Source: Streptomyces sp. NRRL S-646 (lineage in GTDB: Bacteria; Actinomycetota; Actinomycetes; Streptomycetales; Streptomycetaceae). From it: a DNA stretch of 64,000 bases. A model generated the notes under the pieces. That model saw only the letters and a list, made by a program, of their open reading frames with translations. It did no database searches and was not told where the DNA came from. The DNA lies in assembly GCF_000720765.1 (NCBI RefSeq), contig NZ_JODC01000032.1, positions 1 through 64,000 of the forward strand, read 5' to 3'. The position numbers and the translations under genes are program-made. Of this stretch, positions 27,159 to 38,123 are shown piece by piece (the first letter of the stretch is position 1; every line of letters starts with the position of its first letter).

Positions 27159-27512
27159 TCAGGCGCGATTGAGCCGTGCGGCGATTCCGTGACCGATCAG
27201 CAAATACAGAACGGCCGGGAGACCATAATTGAGGAGGACGCGCAGGCCTTCCGTGTCCATCGTGAAAATGTCCTGCGACCACCAGGCCAGCCAGTCCGCC
27301 ATTCCGTGCACGAACTTGACGAATACATTCGCCAGGTTCGCGTCGAGCAGGAACAGCAGGATCCACAGGACCAGCAGACCTGCCGCCGTGTCGGCGATCG
27401 TGCAGATCGTCAGCGCCGTGCGCCGACCGGCGGCCTGACGTTGCAGGGAGCGGTCCGGCCCCGAGGGCTGGTTGTACGTCTGGTATCCGGAAACCGGGTC
27501 TGTGTTGCTCAC
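27159..27512 (-). CDS. Small membrane protein of unknown function
   Basis: A 117-residue protein starting at GTG 27512 (MSNTDPVSGYQTYNQPSG). Two hydrophobic helices (TAAGLLVLWILLFLLDANLA and LNYGLPAVLYLLIGHGIA) are joined by a loop with two tryptophan pairs (MADWLAWWSQDIF). It looks like a conserved actinobacterial membrane protein, but I do not recognise its role. It ends 25 bp from the convergent TPR remnant. The 225 bp upstream hold only a hairpin and A/T-rich promoter-like sequence. Confidence 0.65.
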   Translation of the reverse strand: MSNTDPVSGYQTYNQPSGPDRSLQRQAAGRRTALTICTIADTAAGLLVLWILLFLLDANLANVFVKFVHGMADWLAWWSQDIFTMDTEGLRVLLNYGLPAVLYLLIGHGIAARLNRA

Positions 27513-27677
27513 GAGGAAATTCCGATCTGATGAGGTGTCGTGTCGGCACGGTCGCCCGGGGCGTCTGAATTCAGTCCGAGGTTTTCCCACGCCTCTGTTC
27601 TTCAGCGCCTTGCCGACCTGGCCGCGTTACACCCCAATCCGCGATGTCCCAAATATGGTTTCCTATTCGGGCACTTA

Positions 27678-27709
27678 CTCAAATGTTCGGGTGCGGCAGT
27701 ACATTTGAG
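27678..27709 (-). terminator. Hairpin after the MpaB-family gene
   Basis: CTCAAATGT and ACATTTGAG form a 9-bp stem with a 14-nt loop, 29 bp beyond the stop of the leftward gene at 27738. There is no T-run, so termination is only plausible. Confidence 0.4.
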
Positions 27710-27737
27710 GATGGCGCGGTCGACTCTCGCGTCGAGG

Positions 27738-28799
27738 TCATGAGAGCGGCCCCAGGATCTCCTGGGACTCGATGAGCCCCTGGTCGCTGGGTGCCTTGCT
27801 GTCGTCGAAGACGCGCGCGGCCTGCCGGGCCCGGAATTCGAGGTGGGCTTCGGCGGGCTTGGCGTAGCCGTAGCGGGTGCGGGCCTCCGCAGGCGCCAGC
27901 ACTTCCTCCTTGCGGGGAGGGATGCCGAGCTTGATCGGCGCGATCACCGGAACCGTGGAGGGCGAGAGCCGCGCCAGCAGGCGCAGTTCGGCCCTGGGGC
28001 TGAGGTGGGCGAGCGCGAAGGCCGTTTTCATGACGGGCACGATGAGCAGATCGAGGAGGCGTGACTGCCGGATCCCGGACATCTCACGCATCCAACGCGG
28101 CATGGTGGCGATCGTGGCGATCCGCTGTGCCCTCGCGACAGCCAGAGTCGCCGGTTTCGCCCACCACGGTGTCGGCGGCAGTACGAGCTCGCTCCGAAGC
28201 AGGTGGTGCATCGCCTGCCGGGCGATCGGGCTGGCGGACAGCCGCGGGCGCATACGTTCGAAGTAGGCCCGGACGCCTTCGCGGCTGCGGGGGATGTCGT
28301 CGGGCGAGCAGGTCTGCAGTTCCGCGGCGACCGCACATGCCTCCCAGTACTCCTTCTCCTCCTGCGCGGTGAGTTTCCCGGGGCCGTACTTCTCGTACGC
28401 GTAGAGGATCGAGTGCCAGCCGGTGAGCTGGATCCACAGCTGCGAGGCAGGGTTGTTGGCGTCGTAGGTCCCGCCGCCGTAGGGCAGTTCGCCGATCGCC
28501 TTGGAGTGGACCTTCACGAGGACGTCCGCGGCCTTGCACACCTCCCGGGAGCCGGCGAAGGCCACCATCGCGAAGTAGCGCAGGGTGCGGTCGTAGCGGG
28601 TGCGGGAGCGCCGGTAGATGCCCTGGGTCGCGTGGACGGCGGCCACCAGCGGTGGGTCGAGTTCCTCCACCACCACGGCCCGCTGAAAACCGACCGTCGG
28701 CGCCGTCGGATAGCTCCAGACCTTCCAGACCACCGAACCCGGGCCGAAGAAGCCGTAGTCCTCGTGCGGTTCGACCTCACTCCGCTTCGACTTCGCCAT
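27738..28799 (-). CDS. Oxygenase MpaB-family protein (DUF2236)
   Basis: A 353-residue protein of the MpaB/latex-clearing-protein-like family, haem-dependent oxygenases and relatives. Visible are FFGPGSVVWKVWSYPTAPTV near the N-terminus, HATQGIYRRSRTRYDRTLRY, the histidine-bearing VKVHSKAIGELPYGG and QLWIQLTGWHSILYAYEKYG that lie around the haem in the family. The start is taken at ATG 28799, since GAGGAG is seven bases upstream, rather than ATG 28814. It is divergent from a TetR gene across a 37-bp nested dyad and is the obvious target of that repressor. Confidence 0.85.
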   Translation of the reverse strand: MAKSKRSEVEPHEDYGFFGPGSVVWKVWSYPTAPTVGFQRAVVVEELDPPLVAAVHATQGIYRRSRTRYDRTLRYFAMVAFAGSREVCKAADVLVKVHSKAIGELPYGGGTYDANNPASQLWIQLTGWHSILYAYEKYGPGKLTAQEEKEYWEACAVAAELQTCSPDDIPRSREGVRAYFERMRPRLSASPIARQAMHHLLRSELVLPPTPWWAKPATLAVARAQRIATIATMPRWMREMSGIRQSRLLDLLIVPVMKTAFALAHLSPRAELRLLARLSPSTVPVIAPIKLGIPPRKEEVLAPAEARTRYGYAKPAEAHLEFRARQAARVFDDSKAPSDQGLIESQEILGPLS

Positions 28800-28843
28800 G
28801 GAGCCGCTCCTCATGCGCGTCCGGGCGCACGCCGCCCTCGATT

Positions 28844-28880
28844 ACGACACTACTGTCTTAAATTAAGACACGCATGTCGT
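28844..28880. promoter_or_regulatory. Nested 37-bp operator between mpaB-like and tetR genes
   Basis: The core TGTCTTAAATTAAGACA (28854-28870) is symmetric about its central base. It is flanked, exactly four bases away on each side, by ACGACA (28844-28849) and TGTCGT (28875-28880), which are also reverse complements. The whole element lies in the 92-bp gap between the divergent genes. Confidence 0.85.
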
Positions 28881-28891
28881 AAGATGCCAAG

Positions 28892-29542
28892 GTGTCAGCA
28901 CCCGCAACTTCGGAAGACAGGCCACGCAAGCGACGCCCCTACGCCCCGCGCGTCCCGATCGCGGAACGCCGCGAGCAGCTGCTCGACGCGGCCCTCGCCG
29001 TGATCGTGAGTGACGGCTACGACCGGGTCTCCATCGATGCCATCGCAAAGAGGGCCGATGTCGCCCGGTCGGTGGTCTACGGCGCCTTCGAGAACCTCGA
29101 CGCTCTCTTGACCGCACTGCTCGACCGGCAGCAGGCGCGGGCCTTCGGACGCCTGCTTGAGACCATCCCCGGCACGCCCGATCTGCGCGACCCCGCTGCG
29201 TACGTCTCCGAGGCCGTGCGTCGGATGTCCGCGATGCTCCGCGAGGACCCGGACACCTGGCGGCTGATCCTGCTGACTCCCGGCAACATGCCCACCGTCG
29301 TCCGCGACCGCATCGAAGCGGACCGAGAGCGGTTTCGGCTCCGTGTCGAGGAATGGATCTCCGTCGTCCTGGCCGACAGGAGCGGCCCGGCACTCGACCC
29401 GCAGGTCCTCGCCCACGCCCTTGTCGCCTGCGCCGAACACTTCGGCCGTATCGCGCTCACCGATCCCGGCAGATTCGATCCGTCGCATCTGGTCGACCAA
29501 GTGCAGGTGATCCTCGGTGTCATCTGGCCGCCGACGCGTTGA
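28892..29542 (+). CDS. TetR-family transcriptional repressor
   Basis: A 216-residue regulator with a basic N-terminal arm (DRPRKRRPYAPRVP), the helix-turn-helix RREQLLDAALAVIVSDGYDR through DVARSVVYGAFENLDALLTA, and a ligand domain with LREDPDTWRLILLTPGNMP. GTG 28892 starts 11 bp after the nested dyad, so binding there should repress both itself and the divergent MpaB-family gene. Confidence 0.92.
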   Translation: MSAPATSEDRPRKRRPYAPRVPIAERREQLLDAALAVIVSDGYDRVSIDAIAKRADVARSVVYGAFENLDALLTALLDRQQARAFGRLLETIPGTPDLRDPAAYVSEAVRRMSAMLREDPDTWRLILLTPGNMPTVVRDRIEADRERFRLRVEEWISVVLADRSGPALDPQVLAHALVACAEHFGRIALTDPGRFDPSHLVDQVQVILGVIWPPTR

Positions 29543-29642
29543 CGGCATGTCGGCGGAGCACAGTAACCTCAGCGACGCCTGAGCAGGCCACGGGCGCATC
29601 GCTCACGTGGAGAGGTCATGGGCAGTTGGCTCCCGGCCGGGT

Positions 29643-30527
29643 TCACTTCTCGTCGAAGATGATCTCCTCGGGCTGGTGGGTCATCTTCACGGTGTTGCCG
29701 TTGGTGATCTCGACCGCGTGCTGCAGGCCGGTGATCTGCTTCGTGGCGGGCGGGAGGTAGAACTTGTCCGCGCCTCCGCCCAGGTAGGACGGGAAGCAGG
29801 TCAGTGACGGGTCCGTGGGGTTGAGGTCCAGATACTCCTTCAGCCGGCGGAACAGCTTCGGGAGGATGACCGCCCCGTCGTCGGCCGTGAGCGAGGCCAT
29901 CCCGGTGATCTTCACTCCGGACTGCGTCACGTCCTTGGCCCACACGCCCAGCGGAGGCGTGGACTCGCGCGCCTGCTTGGCGGCTGCGGCGAGGACATTG
30001 CGCAGAGAGACGGGAAAGCCCGTGTAGAAGGTCGGGTAGACCAGGCCGAGCGAGAGCAGGTAGTGGTTGGCCGTCTTCTTCAGCAGGGCGTCGTCGACGT
30101 TGATCTCGTAGCCGGTGCAGCCGGGCGGGGCGCCGCGGCCGACAAGGGCCACACAGCGGCCGTAGATGTCGGTGCCCCGGGTGAGGATGAAGCCGGGCAC
30201 GCTGGTGGGGGTGAGGGTGACGGTCTCGTCCGCCTTGCGGACGATGCTGGTGAAGCCGAGCCACTTCAGCAGCTCGTCCGCGGCCTGGTGCGCGAGCTCG
30301 ATCGGCTGGTGCTGGTCCGGTCCGTAGCTGCCCCCGTAGTGGGTCTCCAGCGCATCGATGCCTTCCAGCCGGATGTTGGCGTGGCCGTCGGCCGCGGGCA
30401 GGATCGGTTTACACCCGGGTACGAGCTTCCAGTCGGCCACGTTGTCCGGGATGAACGGGACGGTGTCGCCGTCCGGCTTGGCCGTCTCCGACACCTTGAA
30501 CGAGCCTTCGATGAGCAGCATGGGCAT
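29643..30527 (-). CDS. Staphylococcal-nuclease-like protein
   Basis: A 294-residue protein; ATG 30527 is chosen because GGGAG lies six bases upstream. Motifs recall the SNase fold: KPDGDTVPFIP, then ANIRLEGIDALETHY (compare RLxGIDxPE, with the catalytic Arg and Glu) and TDIYGRCVALV (compare YGRxLA, second Arg). No signal peptide is visible, unlike exported thermonucleases, and the family core is followed by about 150 extra residues (LLSLGLVYPTFYTGFPVSLR, LPKLFRRLKEYLDLNPTDP) of unknown nature. Nuclease activity is inferred only from the motifs. Confidence 0.55.
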   Translation of the reverse strand: MPMLLIEGSFKVSETAKPDGDTVPFIPDNVADWKLVPGCKPILPAADGHANIRLEGIDALETHYGGSYGPDQHQPIELAHQAADELLKWLGFTSIVRKADETVTLTPTSVPGFILTRGTDIYGRCVALVGRGAPPGCTGYEINVDDALLKKTANHYLLSLGLVYPTFYTGFPVSLRNVLAAAAKQARESTPPLGVWAKDVTQSGVKITGMASLTADDGAVILPKLFRRLKEYLDLNPTDPSLTCFPSYLGGGADKFYLPPATKQITGLQHAVEITNGNTVKMTHQPEEIIFDEK

Positions 30528-30731
30528 GGCGACTCCCGTCATGGGCATCACTGTGCGTATTTTTCGATTACGTTCAGTATATGTCCCGGTGCTGCGTCGG
30601 GGGCATCTCGCGCCGGGAGCCCCGCCGGGGCGGCCCGGGCCGCCGGGTCGGGCAGGAGCAGCTTCCAGCAGCGCCTCTTCGTCTCGACGCCCGCGGGTTG
30701 GCGCGGTAGTCGAAGTCGCGCAGGGACTTCT

Positions 30732-30958
30732 CGTGGTGTCCGTGATCGTGAGCACTCCGCCCAGGGAAGACGATGCGGCGGCCGCGAGGTCGGCGTCCGG
30801 GAAGATCGCCACCGGGCCTTGCCGCCGAGTTCGAGATGTACGCGCTTGAGGCTGTCGGCGACGGCCCGGGCGACTGCGCGGCCGCTGCCGACCGATCCGG
30901 TCAGCGCGATCATGTTGATGTCCGGGTGCTCGGCGAGCCGGGCACCGACGGTCGGTGT
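30732..30958 (-). pseudogene. Aldehyde dehydrogenase fragment, frameshifted
   Basis: A short stretch keeps the middle of the aldehyde dehydrogenase family: [20 protein letters not shown] (coenzyme loop) and [11 protein letters not shown] (catalytic Glu) in one frame, then, after a frame change near 30815, [15 protein letters not shown] in another. The N-terminus, the catalytic cysteine and the C-terminus are absent. The closest feel is the aminobutyraldehyde/betaine-aldehyde dehydrogenase group. It is a decayed remnant lying between the xylanase terminator and the SNase-like gene. Confidence 0.8.
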
Positions 30959-30983
30959 GGGCCCCGCACGAGCGGCGGGGCCC
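30959..30983 (-). terminator. Terminator of the xylanase gene
   Basis: GGGCCCCGC and GCGGGGCCC make a 9-bp GC stem with a 7-nt loop, six bases past the leftward stop at 30990. There is no U-tract, as is common in Streptomyces. Confidence 0.65.
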
Positions 30984-30989
30984 ATTTGG

Positions 30990-33475
<2,486 letters not shown>

Positions 33476-34261
33476 ATGAGCGTTCTTGATGGGATTCTCG
33501 CGGGAGTTCGCGAAGATCTGGAGGAGCGTAAGCGCGCGACGCCGCTGGTGGAGCTGCGCTCCCGGGCTGCGGACGCGGCGCCCGCGCTCGACCCGCTGCC
33601 CGCCTTCCGGGCTCCGGGGGTGTCCATCATCGCCGAGGTGAAGCGGAAAAGCCCCAGCAAGGGGGCACTGGCAGACATCCCCGACCCTGCATCCCTCGCG
33701 GCCCAGTACGCGGCCGGTGGTGCCGCAGCGATCAGCGTGCTGACCGAGCGCAGGCGTTTCGGCGGCTCCCTCGCCGATCTCGACGCCGTACGCGCCCGGG
33801 TCGATGTGCCCGTCCTGCGCAAGGACTTCATCGTCGACCCCTACCAGCTGTGGGAAGCCCGCGCACACGGCGCCGACCTTGCCCTTCTCATGGTCGTGTC
33901 GCTGGACGACGGCCAACTCGCCGATCTGATGGGGCTGTGCAAGGAGTTGGGTCTCACGCCGCTCGTGGAGGCGCACACGGCCGAGGAAGTGCGGCGTGCC
34001 GCTGCCGCAGGAGCCGAGCTCCTCGGCATCAACGCGCGGGACCTGACAACGCTGGACGTGGATCGCAAAGTGTTCGCCGACCTCGTGACGGGCATCCCGG
34101 AAGGCACGGTCAGGGTCGCGGAATCGGGGGTGACGGGCCCGGAGGACGTCGCGGAGTACCGCGGTTGGGGAGCCGACGTGGTCCTGGTCGGCGAGGCACT
34201 GGTCCGCTCGGGAAACCCGCGCACCGCCGTGCGCGAGTTCATCGAGGCGGCCGGGGCGTAA
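33476..34261 (+). CDS. trpC: Indole-3-glycerol phosphate synthase
   Basis: A 261-residue TIM-barrel enzyme that closes the indole ring in tryptophan synthesis. Seen are the catalytic Lys in [58 protein letters not shown] and the phosphate loop [21 protein letters not shown] precedes the ATG. It stands alone, with no other trp gene in the window, and may be a second copy of the chromosomal trpC tied to a special metabolite or to fast growth needs. Confidence 0.95.
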   Translation: MSVLDGILAGVREDLEERKRATPLVELRSRAADAAPALDPLPAFRAPGVSIIAEVKRKSPSKGALADIPDPASLAAQYAAGGAAAISVLTERRRFGGSLADLDAVRARVDVPVLRKDFIVDPYQLWEARAHGADLALLMVVSLDDGQLADLMGLCKELGLTPLVEAHTAEEVRRAAAAGAELLGINARDLTTLDVDRKVFADLVTGIPEGTVRVAESGVTGPEDVAEYRGWGADVVLVGEALVRSGNPRTAVREFIEAAGA

Positions 34262-34330
34262 CGGCGGCCGGCTCGGCCGCGGCGTGCTTGGACATGCCGA
34301 GCCGAGCCATCGACCGTGTCGCCGGCGCGA

Positions 34331-35284
34331 TCAGTGCCGGGCGAACTGGACCGAGGTCGGCTGCACGACGTTCGGCCGCAGCGCGATCCCGCTGACGGTC
34401 AGCCGTTCCCCGTAGATGTCCGTGACTCTGATCGAGCCGCCGCACCCGCTGCCGTCGGCGGAAATGAAGTAGTTGTAGTCGGTGCGCGGCAACGGTCGCC
34501 AGCCGCCCGGGGTGCGGACCTCCAGCCGCGCCACCGGATTCCGGTGACCGATCACCTGGATGCCGCACCAATAGGGGCTGGACCCGGTCTTGTACCTGAT
34601 GGACATTGGGCCGGATGTGCTGGGGCTCAGCAGCTGCCAGGTGATCGGTATCCGTCCGACCTTGAGGTCGGCCAGTTTGGCGAAGGCCTGTTGGCTGAGG
34701 TCGAGTTGCCCGGGTGCGCAGGGCAGCGGACATTCGTTGGTGATCCGCACGGTGACGGAGGCGCCGTTGGCCGCGCGCACGAGCACGTACGCGCCGCACG
34801 CCCTGGACGTCTCGTAGTCGGTGGTGTTCATCGCCGCGATCATGAGGGTGTCGCTGGGGCCGAACAGGCAGGCCCCGTCTCCGTCGCCCGCCTCATAGGC
34901 GGTGGCGACCCCCTTGTAGGTGATCCTGGGCCGAATCCGCCCTGCCAGTGATGCCGTGGTGGGCGCCGTGCGCCGGGAGCGCGGGGTCGCCTTGGCCGAC
35001 GGACGAGCCGAAGGGGTGGTCGCAGTGGCCGTCGGCTTCGGCGTTCCGGTCGTGGACGGGGACGCCGACGTGGTTGCGGCGCGCGACTCGGTCGAGGTGG
35101 CGGCCCCCACCTGGCTGGTGGTGGCGGGGGTCGCCGCGACAGGCCCTGCATCCGTCCCGCGGCCCGGGAACGCGCCCATGACCAGGTAGGCGAGAACGCC
35201 CGCGGCGGTCAGCGCCAACGTGGTGCCCAGCACGAGTCGCCTTCTGTGCCTGCGCTGCCGCGCGGCCTGTCTCGCTGTCTTCAT
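34331..35284 (-). CDS. Bacterial expansin (EXLX1-like)
   Basis: A 317-residue membrane-anchored or secreted protein. A basic N-terminus (MKTARQAARQRRHRRR) and one hydrophobic helix (LVLGTTLALTAAGVLAYLVM) are followed by a Ser/Thr/Pro-rich linker and a two-domain expansin: D1 (about 145-225: YKGVATAYEAGDGDGACLFG, ACGAYVLV, VRITNECPLPCAPGQLDLSQ) and D2 (about 230-317: WQLLSP, YWCGIQVIGHRNPVARLEVR). Expansins loosen cellulose-hemicellulose contacts without hydrolysis. The key Asp of EXLX1 D1 is within TNECP here (Glu). It lies between xylanase and fucosidase genes, fitting plant-wall use. Confidence 0.85.
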   Translation of the reverse strand: MKTARQAARQRRHRRRLVLGTTLALTAAGVLAYLVMGAFPGRGTDAGPVAATPATTSQVGAATSTESRAATTSASPSTTGTPKPTATATTPSARPSAKATPRSRRTAPTTASLAGRIRPRITYKGVATAYEAGDGDGACLFGPSDTLMIAAMNTTDYETSRACGAYVLVRAANGASVTVRITNECPLPCAPGQLDLSQQAFAKLADLKVGRIPITWQLLSPSTSGPMSIRYKTGSSPYWCGIQVIGHRNPVARLEVRTPGGWRPLPRTDYNYFISADGSGCGGSIRVTDIYGERLTVSGIALRPNVVQPTSVQFARH

Positions 35285-35458
35285 ACCTGTCCGTTCGGAA
35301 GATCGAGCCGATGGTGCACTGCTCAGTTGCCGCGGGCAGCGAAAAGGTTGCCGACGTTTTTCTCGGCGTGTCGGTGGCCATGCGAGTCTTCCCAGCCGAA
35401 CGCGGCTGCGGCAGCGCACGAGAAGTACGCCGCCGCAGCCGCTCACACGTCCCGGGGA

Positions 35459-37690
35459 TCAGAGCGCCGTGAAGGTCCACAGCAGGTTGGTGCTGCCTCC
35501 GTAGGTCCACTGCTTGGTGACGGAGCCCGAGGCGACGTTGCCGCCGCCGTCGAGGACCAGGCCGGTGGTGCGGTTGGCGATCGAGTAGCTGTTGCCGCCC
35601 CGGGGGGTGATCTTCCACTGCTGGTTGGAGCCGCCGTTCCACGGCGCCTGCTGGGCTGCGGAGCCGTCGGCGGTGGCGCCCCAGCCGTCGGCGACCATGC
35701 CGTTGGTGCGGTTGACCAGCTTGTAGTAGCCGCCGCCCACATCGACCGCCTGCCACTGGAGGTTGGAGCTGCCGTCCCAGGTCCACTGCTTGAGGTTCGA
35801 TCCGGATGCGACGTTGCCGCCGCTGTCCAGGGCGAGACCGTCGGTGACGTTGGTGAGCCGGAAGTACGTCGACGGGTTGAACTGGACCCTCAGCGAGGTG
35901 ATCTGGTCGTTGTTGCCGGTGACCCTGAGGTCGGGGTTGTCGGCGGTGAACGTCCAGGCGGTGCCGGTGAAGTTGTCTGCCGAGTAGCCGATCACCTGGT
36001 AGCCGGGGGCCGGACGGAGGGAGGAGATGTTGCGCGTGCCCACTCCCGCCGCGGTCAGGTCGGCCGCGGTGTGGTCGCCGAGGGCGAACGTGGCGGAGCT
36101 GCCGGAGTAGTTCACGTCCGCGAACGCGACGGCCCCGGCGAGCGGAGCCGTGGCCGGGATGGTGCCGGAGAAGGAGAGCTTCAGGACATAGGCGTTGGCG
36201 CTGTACGGCGCGGAGGACGGCAGGGTGACCGTGAGGCCGGAGGCGCTCTGGGCCGGCGTCGGAAGGTCGATGTAGGTTCCGGCGGTGGAGCCGAGAAGTT
36301 TCACCGAGGTCAGCGACGACAGGTTGATGCTGCCGGAGCCGAGTGTCTTGATCGTCAGCGAACTGCCCGGCCAGCCCAGGACGGTGGCGTACAGGACGTT
36401 GTTGTCCTTGTTGCGGGTGAAGCGGATGTCCTGCGCGGTGCCGGCCGTCGGATTGGTGAAGGCGCCGCCGCCCATCTTCGTCGGGCCCTCTCCGTACACG
36501 CTCCAGGCGCGGGTCGAGTAGATCGACTCACCGAAGCGCTTCAGATGGTCGCCGATGCCGAGCAGGACGTCCTTCTGTGCCTGGGGGATGGTGCCGTCGG
36601 CCATCGGCGCTATGTTCAGCAGCATGTTGCCGTTCTTGCTGACCCGGTCGATGAACGAGTGCAGCATCTGCTGGATGCTGTAGTAACCGATGCCCTGGGT
36701 GTAGCACCAGCTGCTGCTGGAGATGCTGTCGTCGGTCAGCCAGTAGGACGCGGTGATGTCGGCCGGGCCGCCGCGCTCGTAGTCGAAGACCTCGCCCTTG
36801 TTGTCGAACCCGTCCTTGTAGGTGGCGACGACCTCACGGCCCCAGCTGTTGGCCTGGTTGTAGTAGTACGACAGGAAGTTCAGGCGCTGCGTCTCGTCGA
36901 CGGCGTCCAGCTTGAAGTCCTGCCACAGGATGTCGGGCTGGGCGCGGTCGACGACCTCCTTGAGCTTGTCGTACCAGAGCTGGTTCTCCGCAGCCGAACC
37001 CAGCTGCCCGTACAGCTTCTTGAGGCTCGGGTCCGTCTGGGCGGGGGCGTACTCGTAGAAGCCGTTGAAGTGGTACGCGTGGTGCATGGCCACCAGCAGC
37101 TTGAGGCCCTTGGCGCGGATGGCCGTGGAGAAGAGCTGCAGCAGGTTCAGCCCCGGGCCCTTGTTCACCGAGTTCCACTCGTTGACCTGGCTGTCCCACA
37201 TCGAGAAGCCGTCGTGGTGCTCGGCGACCGGGCCGGCGAACCTGGCGCCCGCGTCGACGAACAGCTGCGCCCACTCGTTGGGGTCGAAGTTCCCGCCCGC
37301 CGACTTCAGCTTCGGCGCGAACTTCACGAAGTTGCCCGCCAGGTCCCGCGCTCCGTCGATGAAGTTGTGGTACGGCCATGCCGAGGGCTGACCGTAGGTC
37401 GCGACGTGGTGCTGGTTGGCGTTGCTGCCCGCCTGGTACATGTTGCGCGGGTACCACTCGCTGTCGTACGCGGGGACGCTGAAGACGCCCCAGTGGAAGT
37501 AGATCCCGAACTTCGCGTCCTGGAACCACTCCGGGGCCGGCGGGTGCTGGTCGACCGAGTTCCAGTCCGGTGTGTACGTGCTGGGCGCCGCCTGGGCTGT
37601 GCCGGCACCGAACACACCTCCCGCGACGGCGGCAGCGGCCACGCAGGTGGCGCCGGCCAGGAAGTGGCGTCTGCTGAGCGAACTTGACAT
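35459..37690 (-). CDS. Secreted GH29 alpha-L-fucosidase with beta/gamma-crystallin and ricin-lectin modules
   Basis: A 743-residue exported enzyme. It starts at ATG 37690 and has a Tat-type signal (LSRRHFLAGATC). The GH29 barrel (about 50-400) has the usual KFGIYFHWGVFSVPAYDSEW, AEHHDGFSMWDS and DILWQDFKLD, where Asp258 sits at the nucleophile position. A beta-sandwich follows to about 510, then a beta/gamma-crystallin-like domain (about 520-603, VAFADVNYSGSSATFALGDH) and a C-terminal ricin-type lectin (about 606-743) with QW repeats. It would release L-fucose outside the cell. The divergent operon imports and oxidises fucose, so the pair forms one functional unit. Confidence 0.92.
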   Translation of the reverse strand: MSSSLSRRHFLAGATCVAAAAVAGGVFGAGTAQAAPSTYTPDWNSVDQHPPAPEWFQDAKFGIYFHWGVFSVPAYDSEWYPRNMYQAGSNANQHHVATYGQPSAWPYHNFIDGARDLAGNFVKFAPKLKSAGGNFDPNEWAQLFVDAGARFAGPVAEHHDGFSMWDSQVNEWNSVNKGPGLNLLQLFSTAIRAKGLKLLVAMHHAYHFNGFYEYAPAQTDPSLKKLYGQLGSAAENQLWYDKLKEVVDRAQPDILWQDFKLDAVDETQRLNFLSYYYNQANSWGREVVATYKDGFDNKGEVFDYERGGPADITASYWLTDDSISSSSWCYTQGIGYYSIQQMLHSFIDRVSKNGNMLLNIAPMADGTIPQAQKDVLLGIGDHLKRFGESIYSTRAWSVYGEGPTKMGGGAFTNPTAGTAQDIRFTRNKDNNVLYATVLGWPGSSLTIKTLGSGSINLSSLTSVKLLGSTAGTYIDLPTPAQSASGLTVTLPSSAPYSANAYVLKLSFSGTIPATAPLAGAVAFADVNYSGSSATFALGDHTAADLTAAGVGTRNISSLRPAPGYQVIGYSADNFTGTAWTFTADNPDLRVTGNNDQITSLRVQFNPSTYFRLTNVTDGLALDSGGNVASGSNLKQWTWDGSSNLQWQAVDVGGGYYKLVNRTNGMVADGWGATADGSAAQQAPWNGGSNQQWKITPRGGNSYSIANRTTGLVLDGGGNVASGSVTKQWTYGGSTNLLWTFTAL

Positions 37691-37858
37691 GGAACATCCC
37701 TGGTGCAGAAGAGGACAGGGGAATGTGGAGCGGCGCTTGTTACGCATGAAGGTCGGCCATGTCTCCCTGGGATGTCAACATGCGTGCAGGGATGAAAGAC
37801 GCTGTTCTGCAGGGCAGTTCATCACTGTTGTGTACCTTGTGGGGCGATTTAAGGCCAT

Positions 37859-37869
37859 CCAAACATGGC
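37859..37869. promoter_or_regulatory. Motif CCAAACATGGC upstream of the GH29 gene
   Basis: The 11-mer begins 169 bp before the fucosidase start, the same distance as the CGAAACATTCG site before the GH10-GH62 gene (168 bp). A related CCAAACATTGG lies before GH127 (58690). Confidence 0.4.
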
Positions 37870-37921
37870 ATGTCTGTCGGAGCCTTCGTGGTCGATCCAA
37901 GCTGTTCAATGGAAGCGATTG

Positions 37922-37932
37922 ATGGGATGGAT
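37922..37932. promoter_or_regulatory. 11-mer ATGGGATGGAT upstream of GH29
   Basis: An exact copy lies at 58577-58587. The distances to the following leftward hydrolase genes are nearly equal, 232 bp here and 225 bp at GH127. It may be a shared regulator site. The remaining 37691-38123 sequence has no gene and holds the divergent fucose-operon promoter. Confidence 0.4.
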
Positions 37933-38009
37933 CTCGTCTCCGGGTTGTCACTCGCTCTCCTGGAGGACCTGTTCTGAGCTGCCACTTCTTGATGGTTTGA
38001 GCAGAGGGG

Positions 38010-38093
38010 TGGACAACGCGTCGGAGTCGCGCCTATAAACATCCCATCTCTACCGCACGGCGATACACAGATGTCGTCGAGGCGATACATCTC
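38010..38093 (+). promoter_or_regulatory. Promoter and repeat operator of the fucose operon
   Basis: TGGACA (38010-38015) and TATAAA (38034-38039), 18 bp apart, form a good vegetative promoter 85 bp before the first gene. Downstream of it, GGCGATACA occurs at 38060-38068 and again at 38082-38090, a 22-bp period of two helical turns, and AGATGT/ACATCT arms (38070-38075, 38088-38093) form an overlapping dyad. This is where a repressor such as the operon's own GntR protein could block elongation. Confidence 0.65.
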
Positions 38094-38123
38094 CCGCCCA
38101 GGGACGAGCGCGAGGAAGCATCG

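Noticed and set aside
35246..37687. 813-codon frame opposite GH29
   Set aside because: Valine/alanine/arginine-rich mirror translation; the GH29 reading on the other strand is well supported.
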